Positions 45,595-56,820 of a stretch of 64,000 nt of DNA are shown here, one piece after another. This stretch comes from Callipepla californica brunnescens. Taxonomy: Eukaryota; Chordata; Aves; Galliformes; Odontophoridae. Made by a program: the position numbers and the translations under genes. The notes below the pieces were generated by a model. The model saw only the letters and a program-made list of their open reading frames with translations. It was not told where the DNA came from and did no database searches. Numbering within the stretch: the stretch's first letter is position 1; every line of letters begins with the position of its first letter. The DNA lies in assembly GCA_023055505.1 (NCBI GenBank), contig JALIRH010000125.1:695001-759000 (forward strand), read 5' to 3'.

Positions 45595-48500
45595 TTTAGA
45601 TTAGGGTTAGTGTAGGGTTAGTGTTAGGGTTAGGGTTTAGGGTTAGGGGTTACGGTAAGGGTTAGGGTTAGGGGTTAGGGTCAGGGATAGGGTCAATGTT
45701 AGGGTTAGGGTAAGGGTTAGGGTTAGGGGTTAAGTATAGGGTAGGGTTAGGGTTAGGGTAGGGTTATGGTAAGGAATCAGTAGGGTTAGGGTTAGAGTTA
45801 GGGTTAGGGATCTGGTGGGTTGGGGTTAGGGTTTAAGGTTAGGGTTAGGTTTAGGGTAGGGTTAGGGTAGGGTTAAGGTTTAGGGTTAGGGTTAGGGATA
45901 GGTAAGGGTTAGGGTAAGGGATAGGGTTAGGGTGAGGGGTAGGGTTAGGGTAGGGCTACGGTTAGGGGTTAGGGTTAGGGGTTAGGGTTAGGGTAGTGTT
46001 AGGGTTAGGGTGAGGGGTAGGGTTAGGGTAGGGCTACGGTTAGGGGTTAGGGTTAGGGGTTAGGGTTAGGGTAGTGTTAGGGTTAGGTTAGGGTTAGGGG
46101 TAGGGGTATGGGTAGGGTTAGGGTAGGGTTAGGGTTAGGGTTGGATTAGAATTTACGGTAAGGGTTAGGTTTAGTGGTTAGGGTCAGTGTCAGGGTTAGG
46201 GGTTAGGGTTAGGGATAGGGTAAGAGTTAGGGTTAGGGTTAGAGTTAGGGTAGGGTTATAGTTAGGTTTAGGGTAGGGTTAGGGTAAGGGTAGAGTTAGA
46301 GTAGGTTTAGGGTAAGGGTAGGGTAGTGTTAGGGTAGGGTATGGGTTAGGGATTAGGGCTAGGGTAGGGTTAGGGGTTAGTGTTAGGTTTAGGGTTAGGG
46401 TAGGGTTGTGGTTAGGGTTAGGGTAGGGTTGGGGTTAGGGACAGGGTTAGGGTTTGGGCTTACGGGTTGGGGATAGGGGTTAGGGTCACGGTTAGGGTAG
46501 GGTTAGGTTAGGTTTAGGGTTAGTGTTAGGGTTATGGTTAGGTAAGGGTTAGGGTAAATGTTAGGGTAGGGTTAGGGTTAGGGTTATGGGTTAGGGTTAT
46601 GGGTTAGGGGTAGGTAAGGTTTAGGGTAGGGTTAGGGTCAGGGTCAGGGTTAAGGGTAGGGTTTGAGTCAGGGTTAGGGTAGGGTTAGGGGTAGGGTTAG
46701 GGTAGGGTTAGGGATAGGTAAGGGTTAGGGTAAGGGTTAGGGTTAGGGTAGGGCTAGATGTAGGGGTTAGGGGTAGGGGTATGTTTAGGGTTAGGGTAGG
46801 GTTAGGGTTAGGGATAGGGTAGGGTTAGGCTTAGGGTAGGGCTAGATGTAGGGGTTGGGGTAGGGGTATGGGTAAGGGTTAGGGTAGGGTTAGGGTTAAG
46901 GGTTAGAGTAGGGTTAGGGATAGGTAAGGGTTAGGGTAAGGGTTAGGGTTAGGGTCAGGGATGGTGTAGGGTCAGTTTTAGGGTTAGGGTATGGTTAGTG
47001 TAAGGGGTAGGGTTAGGGTTAGGGTAGGGCTAGGGTTAGTGTTAGGGTTAAAATTAGGGGTTAGGAGTTAGGGCTAGGGTAGGGTTAGGGGTTAGTGTTA
47101 GGGTTAGGGTTGGGTTGGGGTTAGGGGCAGGGTTAGGGTTAGGGCTTTGGGGTTGGGGTTAGGGGTTAGGGTCACGGTTAGGGTAGGTTTAGGGTTAGTG
47201 TTAGGGTAAGGGTTAGGGTAGGGTTAGGGGTTAGAGTAGGGTTAGTTTTAGTGTTAGGGTTATGGTTAGGTAAGGGTTAGGGGTTAGGGTAAATGTTAGG
47301 GTAGTGTTAGGGTTAGGGTAGGGTTAGGGTTAGGTAAGGGTTAGGGTAGGGTTAGGGTCAGGGTTAAGGGTAGGGTTTGAGTCAGGGTTAGGGTCGGGGT
47401 TAGGGTTAGGGTACGGTTAGGTTAAGTGTTATGGTTAGTGTAGGGTTAGGGTTAGGTTTTGGGTCCATCAATAGGGTTAGGGTTAGTTTAGATTAGGGTT
47501 AGTGTAGGGTTAGGGTTAGGGTTTAGGGTTAGGGGTTAAGGTTAGGGGTTAGGGTTAGGGTAGGGTTAGGGGTTACTGTAAGGGTTAGGGTTAGGGGTTA
47601 GGGTCAGGGTAAGGGTTAGGGTTAGAGTTAGGGTAGGGTTTGGTTTAGGGTAAGGGTTAGGGTAGGGTTAGGGTTGGGTTAGGGTTAGGGTAGGGTTAGG
47701 GTTAGGGGTTAGGGTAGCGTCAGGGGTTAAGGTTAGGATAAGGGTTAGGGGTTAGGGTTAAGGTTAGGGTAAGGGAAGGGTTAGGGATAGGGTTGGGGTT
47801 AGGGTTAGGGTAGGGTTAGGGTAGGGTTAGTGTTAGGGTTGGGTTGGGATTAGGGTAGGGTTAGGGTTAGGGGTTAGGGTAGAGTCAGGGGTTACGGTTA
47901 AGGGTTAGGGTTAGGGTAGGGTTAAAGTTGGGGTTAGGAATAGGGTTAGGGTTAGGTTAGAGTTAGGGTAGGGTTAGGGTAAGGAATCAGTAGGGTTAGG
48001 GTTAGAGTTAGGGTTAGGGATCTGGTGGGTTAGGGTTAGGGTTTAAGGTTAGGGTTAGGTTTAGGGTAGGGTTAGGGTAGGGTTAAGGTTTAGGGTTAGG
48101 GTTAGGTTTAGGGGTTAGGGTAGGGCTAGGGTTAGGGGTTGGGTTAGTGTAGGGGTAGGGGTATGGGTAGGGTTAGGGTTAGGGGTTAGGGTATGGTCAG
48201 GGGTTACGGTTAGGTTAAGGTTTAGGGTTAGAGTAGGGTTAGGAGTTAGGGTTAGGGTTAGGGTTAAGGATAGGGTTGGGGTTAGGGTTAGGGTAGGGCT
48301 AGTGTTAGGTTAGGGTTAGGTGTTTGGGTCAGGGTTAGTGTAGGGTTAATGTTAGGGTAGGGGTTAGGATTAGGTTTATGGTAAGGGTTAGGGTAGGGTT
48401 AGGGTAAGAGTTAGGGAAAGGTAAGGGTTAGGGTAAGGGTTAGGGTTAGGGTCAGTGTTAGGGTCAGGGTTAGGCTTATAGTATGGTTAGGGTAAGGGTT

Positions 48501-51453
48501 AGGGGTTAGGGTAGGGTTAGGGTAGGGGTAGGGGTAGGGGTAAGGGTAGGGGTATGGGTAGGGTTAAGGTAAGGGTAGGGTTAGGGTTAGGTTTGGATTA
48601 GAGGTTACGGTAAGGGTTAGGGTTAGGGGTTAGGGTCAGTGTCAGGGTTAGGGTTAGGGTAGGGTTAGTGTTAGGGTAAGGTTTAGGGTTAGGGTTATGG
48701 TAAGCGTTAGGGTTAGAGTTAGGGTAGGGTTAGGGTAGGGTTAGGGTTAGGGTAGGGTTTGGGTTAGTGGTTAGGGTTAAGGTTAGGGGTTAGGGCTGGG
48801 GTAGGTTTAGGGCTAGGGTAGGGTTGGGTATAGGGTTAGGGTGGGGTAAGGGTTAGGGGCAGGATAAGGGCTTAGGGGTTGGGGTTAGGGGTTAGGATTA
48901 GGGTAGGGTTAGGGTAAGGGTTAGGGTAGGGTTAAGGGTTAGGGTTTACGGTAGGGTTAGGGTTAGTGTTAGGGTAGGGTTATGGTTAAGTAAGGGTTAG
49001 GGTTAGGGTAAAGGTTAGGGTAGGGTTAGGGTTAGGTTTAAGGGGTAGGGTTTGGGTTAGATAATGGTTATGGTAAGTATTAGGGTCAGGGTTACGGGTA
49101 GGGTGTGAGTCAGGGTTAGGGTTTTAGGGTTAGGGTAGTGTTAGGGTTAGGTTTTGGGTCGATCAATAGGGTTAGGGTTAGATTAGGGTAGGGTTAGGAT
49201 AGGGTTAGGGTAGGGTTTGTGTTAGGGTTAGGGTGTAGGGTTAGGGTTAGGGTTAGGGGTTAAGGTTAGGGGTTAGTGTTAGGGTAGGGTAGGGGTAGGG
49301 TTAGGGTAGGGTAAGGGTTAGGGGTTAGGATTAGGGTTAAGGTGTTAGGAGTTAGGGTTAGGGTAGGGTTAGGGTTAGGGTTAGGGTTAGGGTTAGAATA
49401 GGGTAAGGGTTAGGGGTAGGGTTACGGGTAGGGTTAGGGTAAAGTTAGGGTTAGGGTTCCGGTTACGGTTAGGGTCCATCAATAGGGTTAGGGTTTAGGG
49501 TTAGGGGTTAGGGTTAGGTGTATGGGTAGGGGTAGGGTTAGGGTTAGGGTTAGGTTGGATTAGGGTTAGGGTTAGGGTTGGGTAAGGGTTAGGGGTAGGA
49601 TTACGGGTAGGGTTAGTGTTATGGTTAGGGTCCATCAATAGGGTTAGGCAAGGTTTAGGGTTAGGGTTAGGTGTTAGGGTAAGGGGTTAGGGTTAGTGTA
49701 GGGTTAGGGTCCATCAATAGGGTTATGGTAGGGTTAGGGTTATGGATAGGGTTAGAGTTAGGGTAGGGTTAGAGTTAGGGTTAGGGTAGGGTTAGGGTAA
49801 GGGTAGAGTTAGGGTAGGTTTATGGTAAGGGTAGGGTAGTGTTAGGGTAGGGTATGGGTTAGGGGTTAGGGTTAAGGTTAGGGGTTAGGGCTCGGGTAGT
49901 GTTAGGGGTTAGTGTTAGGGTTAGGGGCAGGGTTAGGGTTAGGGTAGGGATGGGGTTAGGGTTAGGGTAGGGTTGGGGTTAGGGACAGGGTTAGGGTTTG
50001 GGCTTACGGGTTGGGGATAGGGGTTAGGGTCACGGTTAGGGTAGGGTTAGGTTAGGTTTAGGGTTAGTGTTAGGGTTATGGTTAGGTAAGGGTTAGGGGT
50101 TAGGGTAAATGTTAGGGTAGGGTTAGGGTTTTGTTAGGGTTAGTGTTAGGGTTAGGGTTATGGCTTAGGGGTAGGTAAGGGTTAGGGTAGAGTTAGGGTC
50201 AGGGTCAGGGTTAAGGGTAGGGTTTGAGTCAGGGTCAGGGTCAGGGTTAGGGTTAGCACAGGGTTAGGGTAGGGTTAGGTGTTAGGGTAGGGTTAGGGTT
50301 AGTGTTAGAGTTATGGTTAGGTAGGGGTTAGGGTAAGGGTTAGGGGTTAGGGTAAATGTTAGGGTAGGCTTAGGGTTAAGGATTAGGGTAGAGTTAGGGT
50401 TAGGTAAGGGTTAGGGTATGGTTAGGGTCAGGGTTAAGGGTAGGGTTAGGGTTAGGGTAGAATTAGGGTTAGATTTGAGGGTTAGGGTAGGGTTAGGGTA
50501 GGGTTAGGGGTTAGGGTAAGGGTTAGGGTTGGATTAGAATTTACGGTAAGGGTTAGGGTTAGGGGTTAGGGTCAGTATTAGGGTTAGGGGTTAGGGTTAG
50601 GGATAGGGTAAGAGTTAGGGTAGGGTTAGGGTAGGGTTAGAGTTAGGGTAGGGTTAGTGTTAGGGTTAGGGTACGTTTAGGGTTTGGGTAAGGGTTAGGG
50701 TGAGGGTTGGTGTTAGGGTAGGATTAGGGTTAGGTTCAGGGTTAGGGTAGTGTTAGGGTTTAGGGTTAGGGTTAGGGTATGGTTAGGGGTTAGGGTTGGG
50801 GTAAGGGTTAGGTTAGGGTTAGGGTTAGGGGGTTAGGGTTAGGGGATTAGTGTTAGGGTTAGGGGTTAGGGTTAGGGTGAGGGTTGGTGTTAGGGTAGGA
50901 TTAGGGTTAGGTTCAGGGTTAGGGTAGTGTTAGGGTTCAGGGTTAGGGTTGTGGTAAGGTTTAGGGGATTAGTGTTAGGGGTTAGGGTAGGGTTAGGGTT
51001 AGGATTGGGATTAGGTTTAGGTTAGGGTTATGGTTAGGGTTAGGATAGGGTTAATGTAGGGTTAGGGTTAGTGATAGAGTAAGACTTAGGGTTAGGGTTA
51101 TGGTAAGAGTTAGGGATTGGGATACGGTTAGATTTAGGGTTAAGAATAGGGTTCGGGTTTGATTAGGGTTAGGGTTAGTGTTAGGAATCAATTTGGAGGA
51201 AGGAAAAGGTTTAGGAATTGGTTCATTGTTAGGGTTAGTCTTCAAGTTAGTAATAGAGTAAGGGTTAGTGTTCGGGTTAGGAATAGGGTTCTGAATAGGG
51301 CGAGGTTTGGGAATAGGATGAAGTTTAGGGTTAGGGTTCGGGTCAGATTTAGCACTATGTTTCAGGTTCCTTTTAGGTTTAGTGATAAGGATTAGGGGTA
51401 CGTTTAGGTATTGTACAATGCTAAGTGTTAGCTTCTGGGTGGGGGTTGGGGTT
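42094..51453 (+). repeat. Diverged telomere-like array, TTAGGG on the + strand
   Basis: More than 9 kb of ttaggg with frequent variants (tagggt, ttagggg, gtaaggg, ttagtg). It has internal higher-order copies: a stretch of about 120 bp containing ggatctggtgggtt recurs at 45771 and 47991, and cttaggggttggggttagggg recurs several times. A non-telomeric insert gggtccatcaatagggtt occurs about ten times between 42485 and 49707. The last few hundred bases (from about 51000) are more diverged. No gene visible. Confidence 0.95.
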
Positions 51454-52027
51454 TGTCATGGTTTTATGATTTTTTGGTACTGGTATTCCACATCATAACA
51501 TCATGTATTGCATTAGGAGTTGAAGAGCTAATACTCCAGCTCCATAGATCATTGATAATTCCAGGTATACCTGTCTGAGAAGAGAAGAAGCACTACATTC
51601 CCCAGAGGACTTTGCGATGCTTTGTATTTTTACGTGTTTTCCGCTCAGAGGGAACAGATAAAAACCCTCAGCGGTCACGGGACACTCTCTTTCCTTTTGG
51701 ATCGACTCAGCAGTGGGTGCTCGCTGCCGTATCGCCTTCAGCGTTAGCGTAAGGCCTTCGGTTTATCGGACACTCTCTCTTGCTCATTTTGTTTGATTCA
51801 TTAGCCTCAATTCCAATTACATTGTATTATATTGTGTTATTTTGTTTTCTAATATCTTATTTAGTAAATTAGCTTTCCTCCTCAGATCGTTGCCGCTGTT
51901 TTGTTTCTAGGCCCATCTCCCTTTTCCCTTTTCCCTTTTTCCTTGCCCTTTCCTGGGGCGTGGGTCCGTGGGTCCCCGCAGCAATCGTCACGGAACCGGG
52001 CCGATCCAGCCCGGTAAACCGTTGACA
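51454..52027 (+). mobile_element. Solo LTR of the ERV-L-like family inside telomere-like array
   Basis: 574 bp, TGTCATGG to TTGACA, related over most of its length to the 5' LTR at 21547-22079. Both share tgtcatggttttatgattt, ggaacagataaaaac and the cagatcgttgccgctgtttt segment. It carries about 60 extra bases near 51515-51575. Flanking gggtt at 51449-51453 and 52028-52032 could be a 5-bp target duplication, though the repeat context makes that weak evidence. No internal sequence is present, so it is a recombined solo LTR. Confidence 0.92.
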
Positions 52028-52640
52028 GGGTTAGATTAAGGGTGAGGGTTAGGATTAGGACTAGATTTAGGATTAGGTTTAGGAATAGGTTTTCTTTGAT
52101 TGTTAGAGTGAGAGAAAGGTTAGGCCTTGGGTTTGTTTTTGGAATAGTTTTGGGTTTCAGAATAGGAATTGGGTTAGTATTTGGAATCTGTTTTGGTTTA
52201 GTATTAGTGTTAGGGTCAGGGTTAGAAGTTAGGTGATGGCTGTGGTAATCTAATGCTTTGTGTTAGGCTTAGGGTTGGGCTTAAATTTGGGGTTGGTTTT
52301 AAGGTCCCATTTAGATTTCAGGTAGAATTGGAGTTAAATTAAGGTAACGGTTAGGATTAGATTTAGGGTTCTGATAAGGGTTAGGTTAGGGTTAGGGTTT
52401 GGTTCCAAGTTGTTTTTAGGGTTAGGGTTAACGTTAGGTTTCAGGATAGGGTTAGGAATATAGCTAGGTGTTAGGTAAGGTTTAATCCTAGGGTTTCAGT
52501 TCGGGTTAGGTGAAGCATTAGTTTTACAGTTAGAAGACATATTAGGGTTAGGGTTAGGTTTTGGTGTAGATTTAGGTTTAGGGTAAGGGTTAGGGATGTA
52601 GATGAAGGTTTAGTGGAAGGGGTAGGGTTCTCTTTAGTTT
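52028..52640 (+). repeat. Strongly diverged TTAGGG-type repeat after the solo LTR
   Basis: Continues ggttagg-type sequence but with many t-rich variants. It contains tgtggtaatctaatgcttt at 52241-52259, the reverse complement of the agcatcagattaccaca landmark seen in the CCCTAA blocks. This shows the same subtelomeric unit in opposite orientation. It fades near 52640. Confidence 0.85.
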
Positions 52641-53227
52641 TAGGACCCACAGCACAGAACCCGGCCCCAAAAGGGCACGAACGGACCCCATAACCCAGCC
52701 CTATAATGTCGATATCTGACCCCAAAACTCAGCGCCAAAATCCTGCAATTCCACCCCAAAATCTCCATTATCAGCCCCAGAATCCGATTATTTCCCCCAA
52801 ATGTCAGCCCCAAATCCCATTAGTTCCCCCCTGACCCCACAATTTTCCCCCGACCCCATAATTCCCCCCCATGACCCTATAATTTCCCCCCCAACCCCAT
52901 CAATTCCCCCCTGTGACCCCATTACTTCACCTCCTGACCCTGTTACTTCCCCTATTCCCCCTGACCCTATAATTGCCCTAGAACAGCCGCAGGACGATTC
53001 CTCGGTGCTGTTTGAGGTCACATCAGCCCAACCCCATTACTTTCCCCCCGTCCCCATAATTCACCTGTTCCCCCCGTGACCCCATTAATTTCCCCTCTGA
53101 CCCTATTAGTTCCCCTGTTCCCCCCCCAACCCTTTAAATTCCCCCTGACCCCATAATTCCCCCTGACCCCATTGCTTTCCTCCCGACCCCATAAATTCCC
53201 CCTGACCCCATAATTGCTCTATAACAG
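52641..53227 (+). repeat. SGF29: C-rich intronic repeat before the last SGF29 exon
   Basis: Imperfect repeats of ctgaccccataattcccc. Apart from one partial exon copy at 52987-53017, nothing coding is seen. The sequence just before that copy and just before the real exon is alike (ataattgccctagaacag and ataattgctctataacag), so exon edge and intron end were duplicated together. Confidence 0.75.
52987..53017 (+). pseudogene. SGF29: Partial copy of the last SGF29 exon
   Basis: After an acceptor-like cctagaacag come 31 bases differing by only one base from the start of the exon at 53228 (P-Q-D-D-S-S-V-L-F-E). The match stops at gag before gtcacatc. It may act as a decoy acceptor or be a dead fragment. 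Confidence 0.8.
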
Positions 53228-53485
53228 CCGCAGGATGATTCCTCGGTGCTGTTTGAGGACACGTTGTACGCTGACGGATATTCATCGCCACTCAACGTCG
53301 CACAGCGCTACGTTGTGGCCTGCAGGGACACCAAGAAGAAGCGACCCCGTGTGGCCGTTTTGGGGCCGTTCCAGGATTTAGGTTTTTTGGGGTCATTAGG
53401 GCCGATTTACGGTCACTTTGGGGTCACTCTGGAGCACTTTGGGGTGCAGTGCTGCGTCGTGGCCTGCAGAGACACCAAGAAGTGA
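53228..53485 (+). pseudogene. SGF29: Terminal exon of SGF29, normal stop lost
   Basis: After acceptor ataacag the codons read PQDDSSVLFEDTLYADGYSS then PLNVAQRYVVACRDTKKK, the well-conserved C-terminal end of the second Tudor domain of SGF29. The family ends after a Lys run. Here the next codon is CGA, not TGA, so a T-to-C change would explain the loss. The frame runs on for about 48 low-complexity codons (G/F/L-rich) and stops at TGA 53483-53485, inside another copy of the protein end. Same strand as exon 1, about 21 kb away. Seven or so internal exons are not found, so I call it a gene remnant; an intact gene with unseen exons or an assembly join are the alternatives. Confidence 0.85.
53453..53485 (+). 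pseudogene. SGF29: Third copy of the SGF29 C-terminal codons, with stop
   Basis: The codons C-V-V-A-C-R-D-T-K-K-stop duplicate the end of the exon at 53228 and do carry TGA. The copy is in the same frame as the read-through from the exon upstream, which therefore terminates here. Surrounding sequence is a ggggtcactttggggtc minisatellite. Confidence 0.8.
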
Positions 53486-53639
53486 CCCCATAGGGGATTT
53501 GATATGGTCCTTATGGGGTCGTTATAGGGTTTTGGGGTCACTTTGGGGTCATTTTGGGGCCCTTTGGGGCGCAGCGCTTCCAAGAAGTGTTGGAAGTAAT
53601 CTGGGATATTTGGGGTCATTTTGCGTCACATCGGGGTCA

Positions 53640-53931
53640 CTTCGGGTCATTGCACGTTGGGGCGTGGCTCGAATGCGAGGCTTAACGTTGGCCACACCCA
53701 CTCGCTTCCCACTGGCTTCCGGTTTCCCACTTCCAGGCGTGCTTCCGCCTCCTTACCCACAATGCCCCGCTCGCTGCCGGAAATCCGCGCTCCCAGAAGT
53801 TTCAGTCATTTCCGGTCATCGTGCCTCGTTCCAGTGGCACTGTTCCGCCTCGCTACCCCACACCCCGCCCTTTCCGCTGCCGATCTGTGCTGTGATTGGC
53901 CGAGCTGTGCCGTGGGGCCGGAAGCGGCCGC
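53640..53931 (+). promoter_or_regulatory. Second CpG-rich promoter
   Basis: GC-rich, with ETS-type ttccgg/ccggaag motifs (tgccggaaatcc, catttccggtcat, gggccggaagcgg) and an inverted CCAAT box in tgtgattggccg at about 53891-53902. It lies immediately before an ATG at 53932. No TATA box seen. It looks like a housekeeping promoter about 150 bp after the SGF29 end region. Confidence 0.65.
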
Positions 53932-54805
53932 ATGGTGGAAGCGGAGCTGGAAGCAGAGCACGTGGTCAGTGGCAGGGCGGGAGGGGCGGTTATGGGGCCG
54001 GGGTCAGGTTATGGGGTTATGGGGCAGGGATTTGGGGCTGGGGTCGTGGGTGTGGGGTCCAGGCTTGGGGCAGAGCTGTGGGGCAGAGTTGTGGGTCCAG
54101 GTGCACTGATTGGGGCAGAGCTGTGGGATGCGGGGCTGAGCTGTGGGGTGGATCTGTGGGGCAGAGCTGTGGCGGTTGGGGGGCGGAGGTGTGGTGCAGG
54201 TATGAGCAGATGTGGGGCTCAGATGCGGGGCTGAGCTGCGGGATGTGAGGCTGATCCATGGGGCAGAGCTGTGGAATGTGGGGCTGATCTGTGGGGCAGG
54301 TAGGTATGTGGGGCAGAGCTGTGGGATGTGGGGCAGGTATGTGCAGATGTGGGTTGAGCCGTGGGGCAGAGCTGTGGGATGTGGGGCAGATCTGTGGGTC
54401 CAGGTGTGGGGTTTGGGGCAGATGTGTGGGGCAGAGCCACAGGGCTGAGCTCTGGGGCCAGGTGTGGGGTGAGGGGCTGAGCTGTGGTGCAGAGCTGAGG
54501 GATGTGGGGCTGAGCTGTGGGTCCAGGTGTGGGGTTTGGGGCAGATGTGTGGGGCAGAGCCACAGGGCTGAGCTCTGGGGCCAGGTGTGGGATGAGGGGC
54601 TGAGCTGTGGGATGTGGGGCTGAGCTGTGTGGCCAGGGGATGAGGGGCAGAGATGTGGGGCAAATGTGTGGGATGTGGGGCAGCGCTGTGGGGCTGAGCT
54701 GTGGTGTGGATGTTTGGGGTGAAGGTGTGGGGCAGAGTTCTGCCCCACAGAGGTGCTCCCGCAGGAGGTGGAGGAGATGCAGTGGCGGCATTCTGAGGGG
54801 AATAG
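53932..54805 (+). CDS. First two exons of an unidentified gene
   Basis: Exon 1 would run from ATG 53932 to 53964 (M-V-E-A-E-L-E-A-E-H-V) before gtcagt. A second exon-like stretch follows a pyrimidine-rich acceptor (ttctgccccacag) from 54751 or 54753 to 54805, reading VLPQEVEEMQWRHSEGNR before gtcagt. Both donors are gtcagt, and phases are compatible if exon 2 starts at 54753. The intervening 0.8 kb is minisatellite intron. I do not recognise the protein. No third exon is seen before the 10-bp array, so it may be truncated. Confidence 0.45.
53985..54740. repeat. Intronic minisatellite (gtggggcagagctgtggg)
   Basis: Imperfect repeats built from gggctgagctgtggg and gatgtggggcaga. A longer block of about 120 bp recurs (54390-54480 and 54515-54600 share gtttggggcagatgtgtgg and gagccacagggctgagctc). 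Long open frames on both strands here are low-complexity products of the repeat. Confidence 0.85.
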
Positions 54806-55479
54806 GTCAGTGCCCCATTGCTGCCCCACAGCTGCCCCATAGCCACCCCATTGAGATCCACTGAGATCAGTGGAGACCCCATTGAGATCCGTAGGGACCC
54901 CATGGAGATCCATGGTGACCCATGGCTGCCCCGTAGCTGCCCCACATCCGCCCCATAGCTGGGCGTGGCTTCGCTCTGGGCACACCGCCTTCTGCGGGAC
55001 CCACAGCGACCCACACTGACCCACAGTGACCCACACTTACCCATAGAGACCCACAGCGACCCATAGAGACTCACAGCGACCCATAGCGGGACCCACAGCG
55101 ACCCAACCGACCCACAGCAACCTATAGGGGGAACCACAGCAACCCACAGAGACCGATAGCTCACACAGCGACCCACAGTGACCCACAGCGGGACCCACAG
55201 CGACCCATAGAGACCCACAGCGACCCATAGAAACACATAGAGACTCATAGTTACCCACAGCGATTTATAGAGACCCACAGCGACTCACTGAGACCCACAG
55301 TGACCTATAGCTGGACCCACAGACACCCACAGCAACCCAAAGTGACCCACAGCTTGACCCATAGCGACCTATGCCAGGAACCACAGCGACCCATTGGGAC
55401 CCATAGCGATCCACAGCGACCCATGGAAAACCACAGGGAGCAAGAGGGAGCCACAGAGACACAGCGACATCACGTGAGA

Positions 55480-55494
55480 GCGCCGCCTGGTGTC
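55480..55494 (-). promoter_or_regulatory. CTCF-like site 1 (degenerate)
   Basis: gcgccgcctggtgtc, two mismatches from the best copy at 56267. Lies in the first copy of the embedded block. Confidence 0.45.
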
Positions 55495-56266
55495 GTGGAG
55501 GGGGAACTGCAGCTCCTTAGGAATCTCCTGGGGCACATAGAGACCAACAGCGCCTCATAGCAGGACCCACACTGACCCACAGCGAACCATATTGGGACCC
55601 ACAGCGTAACCCACAGCGACCCGTAACAGACCACATTGACCCATTGCGACGCACTGCAACCCATAGCGACTCATAGAGGCACAGCGACACACAGCCATCC
55701 ACAGCAACCCATAGCGACCCAGCCGACCCACAGCAACCTATAGGGGGGCCCACAGCGACTCACAGCAACCCACAGAGACCGATTACAACCAATAGTGACC
55801 GATAGCGACCCACCGCGACACACAGCGACCCACACCGACCCATAGCAACCCACAGTGACCCACAGAGACCCACTGAGACCCATAGAGACCCAAAGCGACC
55901 CACAGCGACCCATAGCAGGACCTACAGTGACCCATAGCGTCCCGAAGAGACCCGTAGCGACTCACTGCGACCCACAATGACCCATAGCTGGACCCACAGA
56001 CACCCACAGCATGACCCACAGCGACCCACTGCAACCCTTAGCAACATGTAGAGACTTATAGCGATCCACATCGACCCATAGCGACCCATGGATACACATA
56101 GCAAGACCCACAGTGACCCATAGCGTCCCATAGAGACCCGCAGCAAAACGTAGCATCCCACAGAGATCGATAGCGACGCATAGTGACCCACAGCGACCCA
56201 TAGCGCCCAATAGGAAACCACTGATAGCAATAAGGAGCCCTAGAGACCCAGCGACATTACGTGAGA

Positions 56267-56281
56267 GCGCCCCCTGGTGGC
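56267..56281 (-). promoter_or_regulatory. CTCF-like site 2 (consensus core)
   Basis: gcgccccctggtggc is the exact reverse complement of gccaccagggggcgc, the textbook CTCF core. Read on the minus strand it is in consensus orientation. Confidence 0.75.
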
Positions 56282-56513
56282 GTGGAGGGGAACTGCAGCC
56301 CCTTAGGGATCCATTGGGAACCTTAGAGACCCACAGAGACCCATAGCAGGACCCACAGCAAACCAAAGCGATCCATAGCAACCCATAGCGATCCACAGTG
56401 ACCCACAGTAACCCACAGCGAAGCATATTGGGACCCATAGCGACACATAGCGCCCAATAGGAAAACACAGAGAGCAATAGGAAGCCGTAGAGACACAGCG
56501 ACATCATGTGAGA

Positions 56514-56528
56514 GCTCCCTCTGGTGGC
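56514..56528 (-). promoter_or_regulatory. CTCF-like site 3
   Basis: gctccctctggtggc; the core gccaccaga on the minus strand is kept, with changes on the G-rich side that CTCF sites often tolerate. Confidence 0.6.
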
Positions 56529-56820
56529 GTGAAGGGGAACTGCAGCCCCTTAGGGATCTCCTGGGGCACGTAGAGACCCATAGCAGGACCCACACCGACC
56601 CACAGCGAACCCTATTGGGACCCATAGCGTGACCCACAGCGACCCACAGCAACCCATAGAGACTCATAGCAAACCACAGCAACCCACAGTGACCCATAGC
56701 GAGACCCACAGCGACCCACAGTGACCCACAGCTTGACCCAAAGCAACCCATGCCGGGACCCACAGCGACCCATAGAAAACCTCAGAGAGCAATAGGAAGG
56801 CACAGAGACATCACGTGAGA

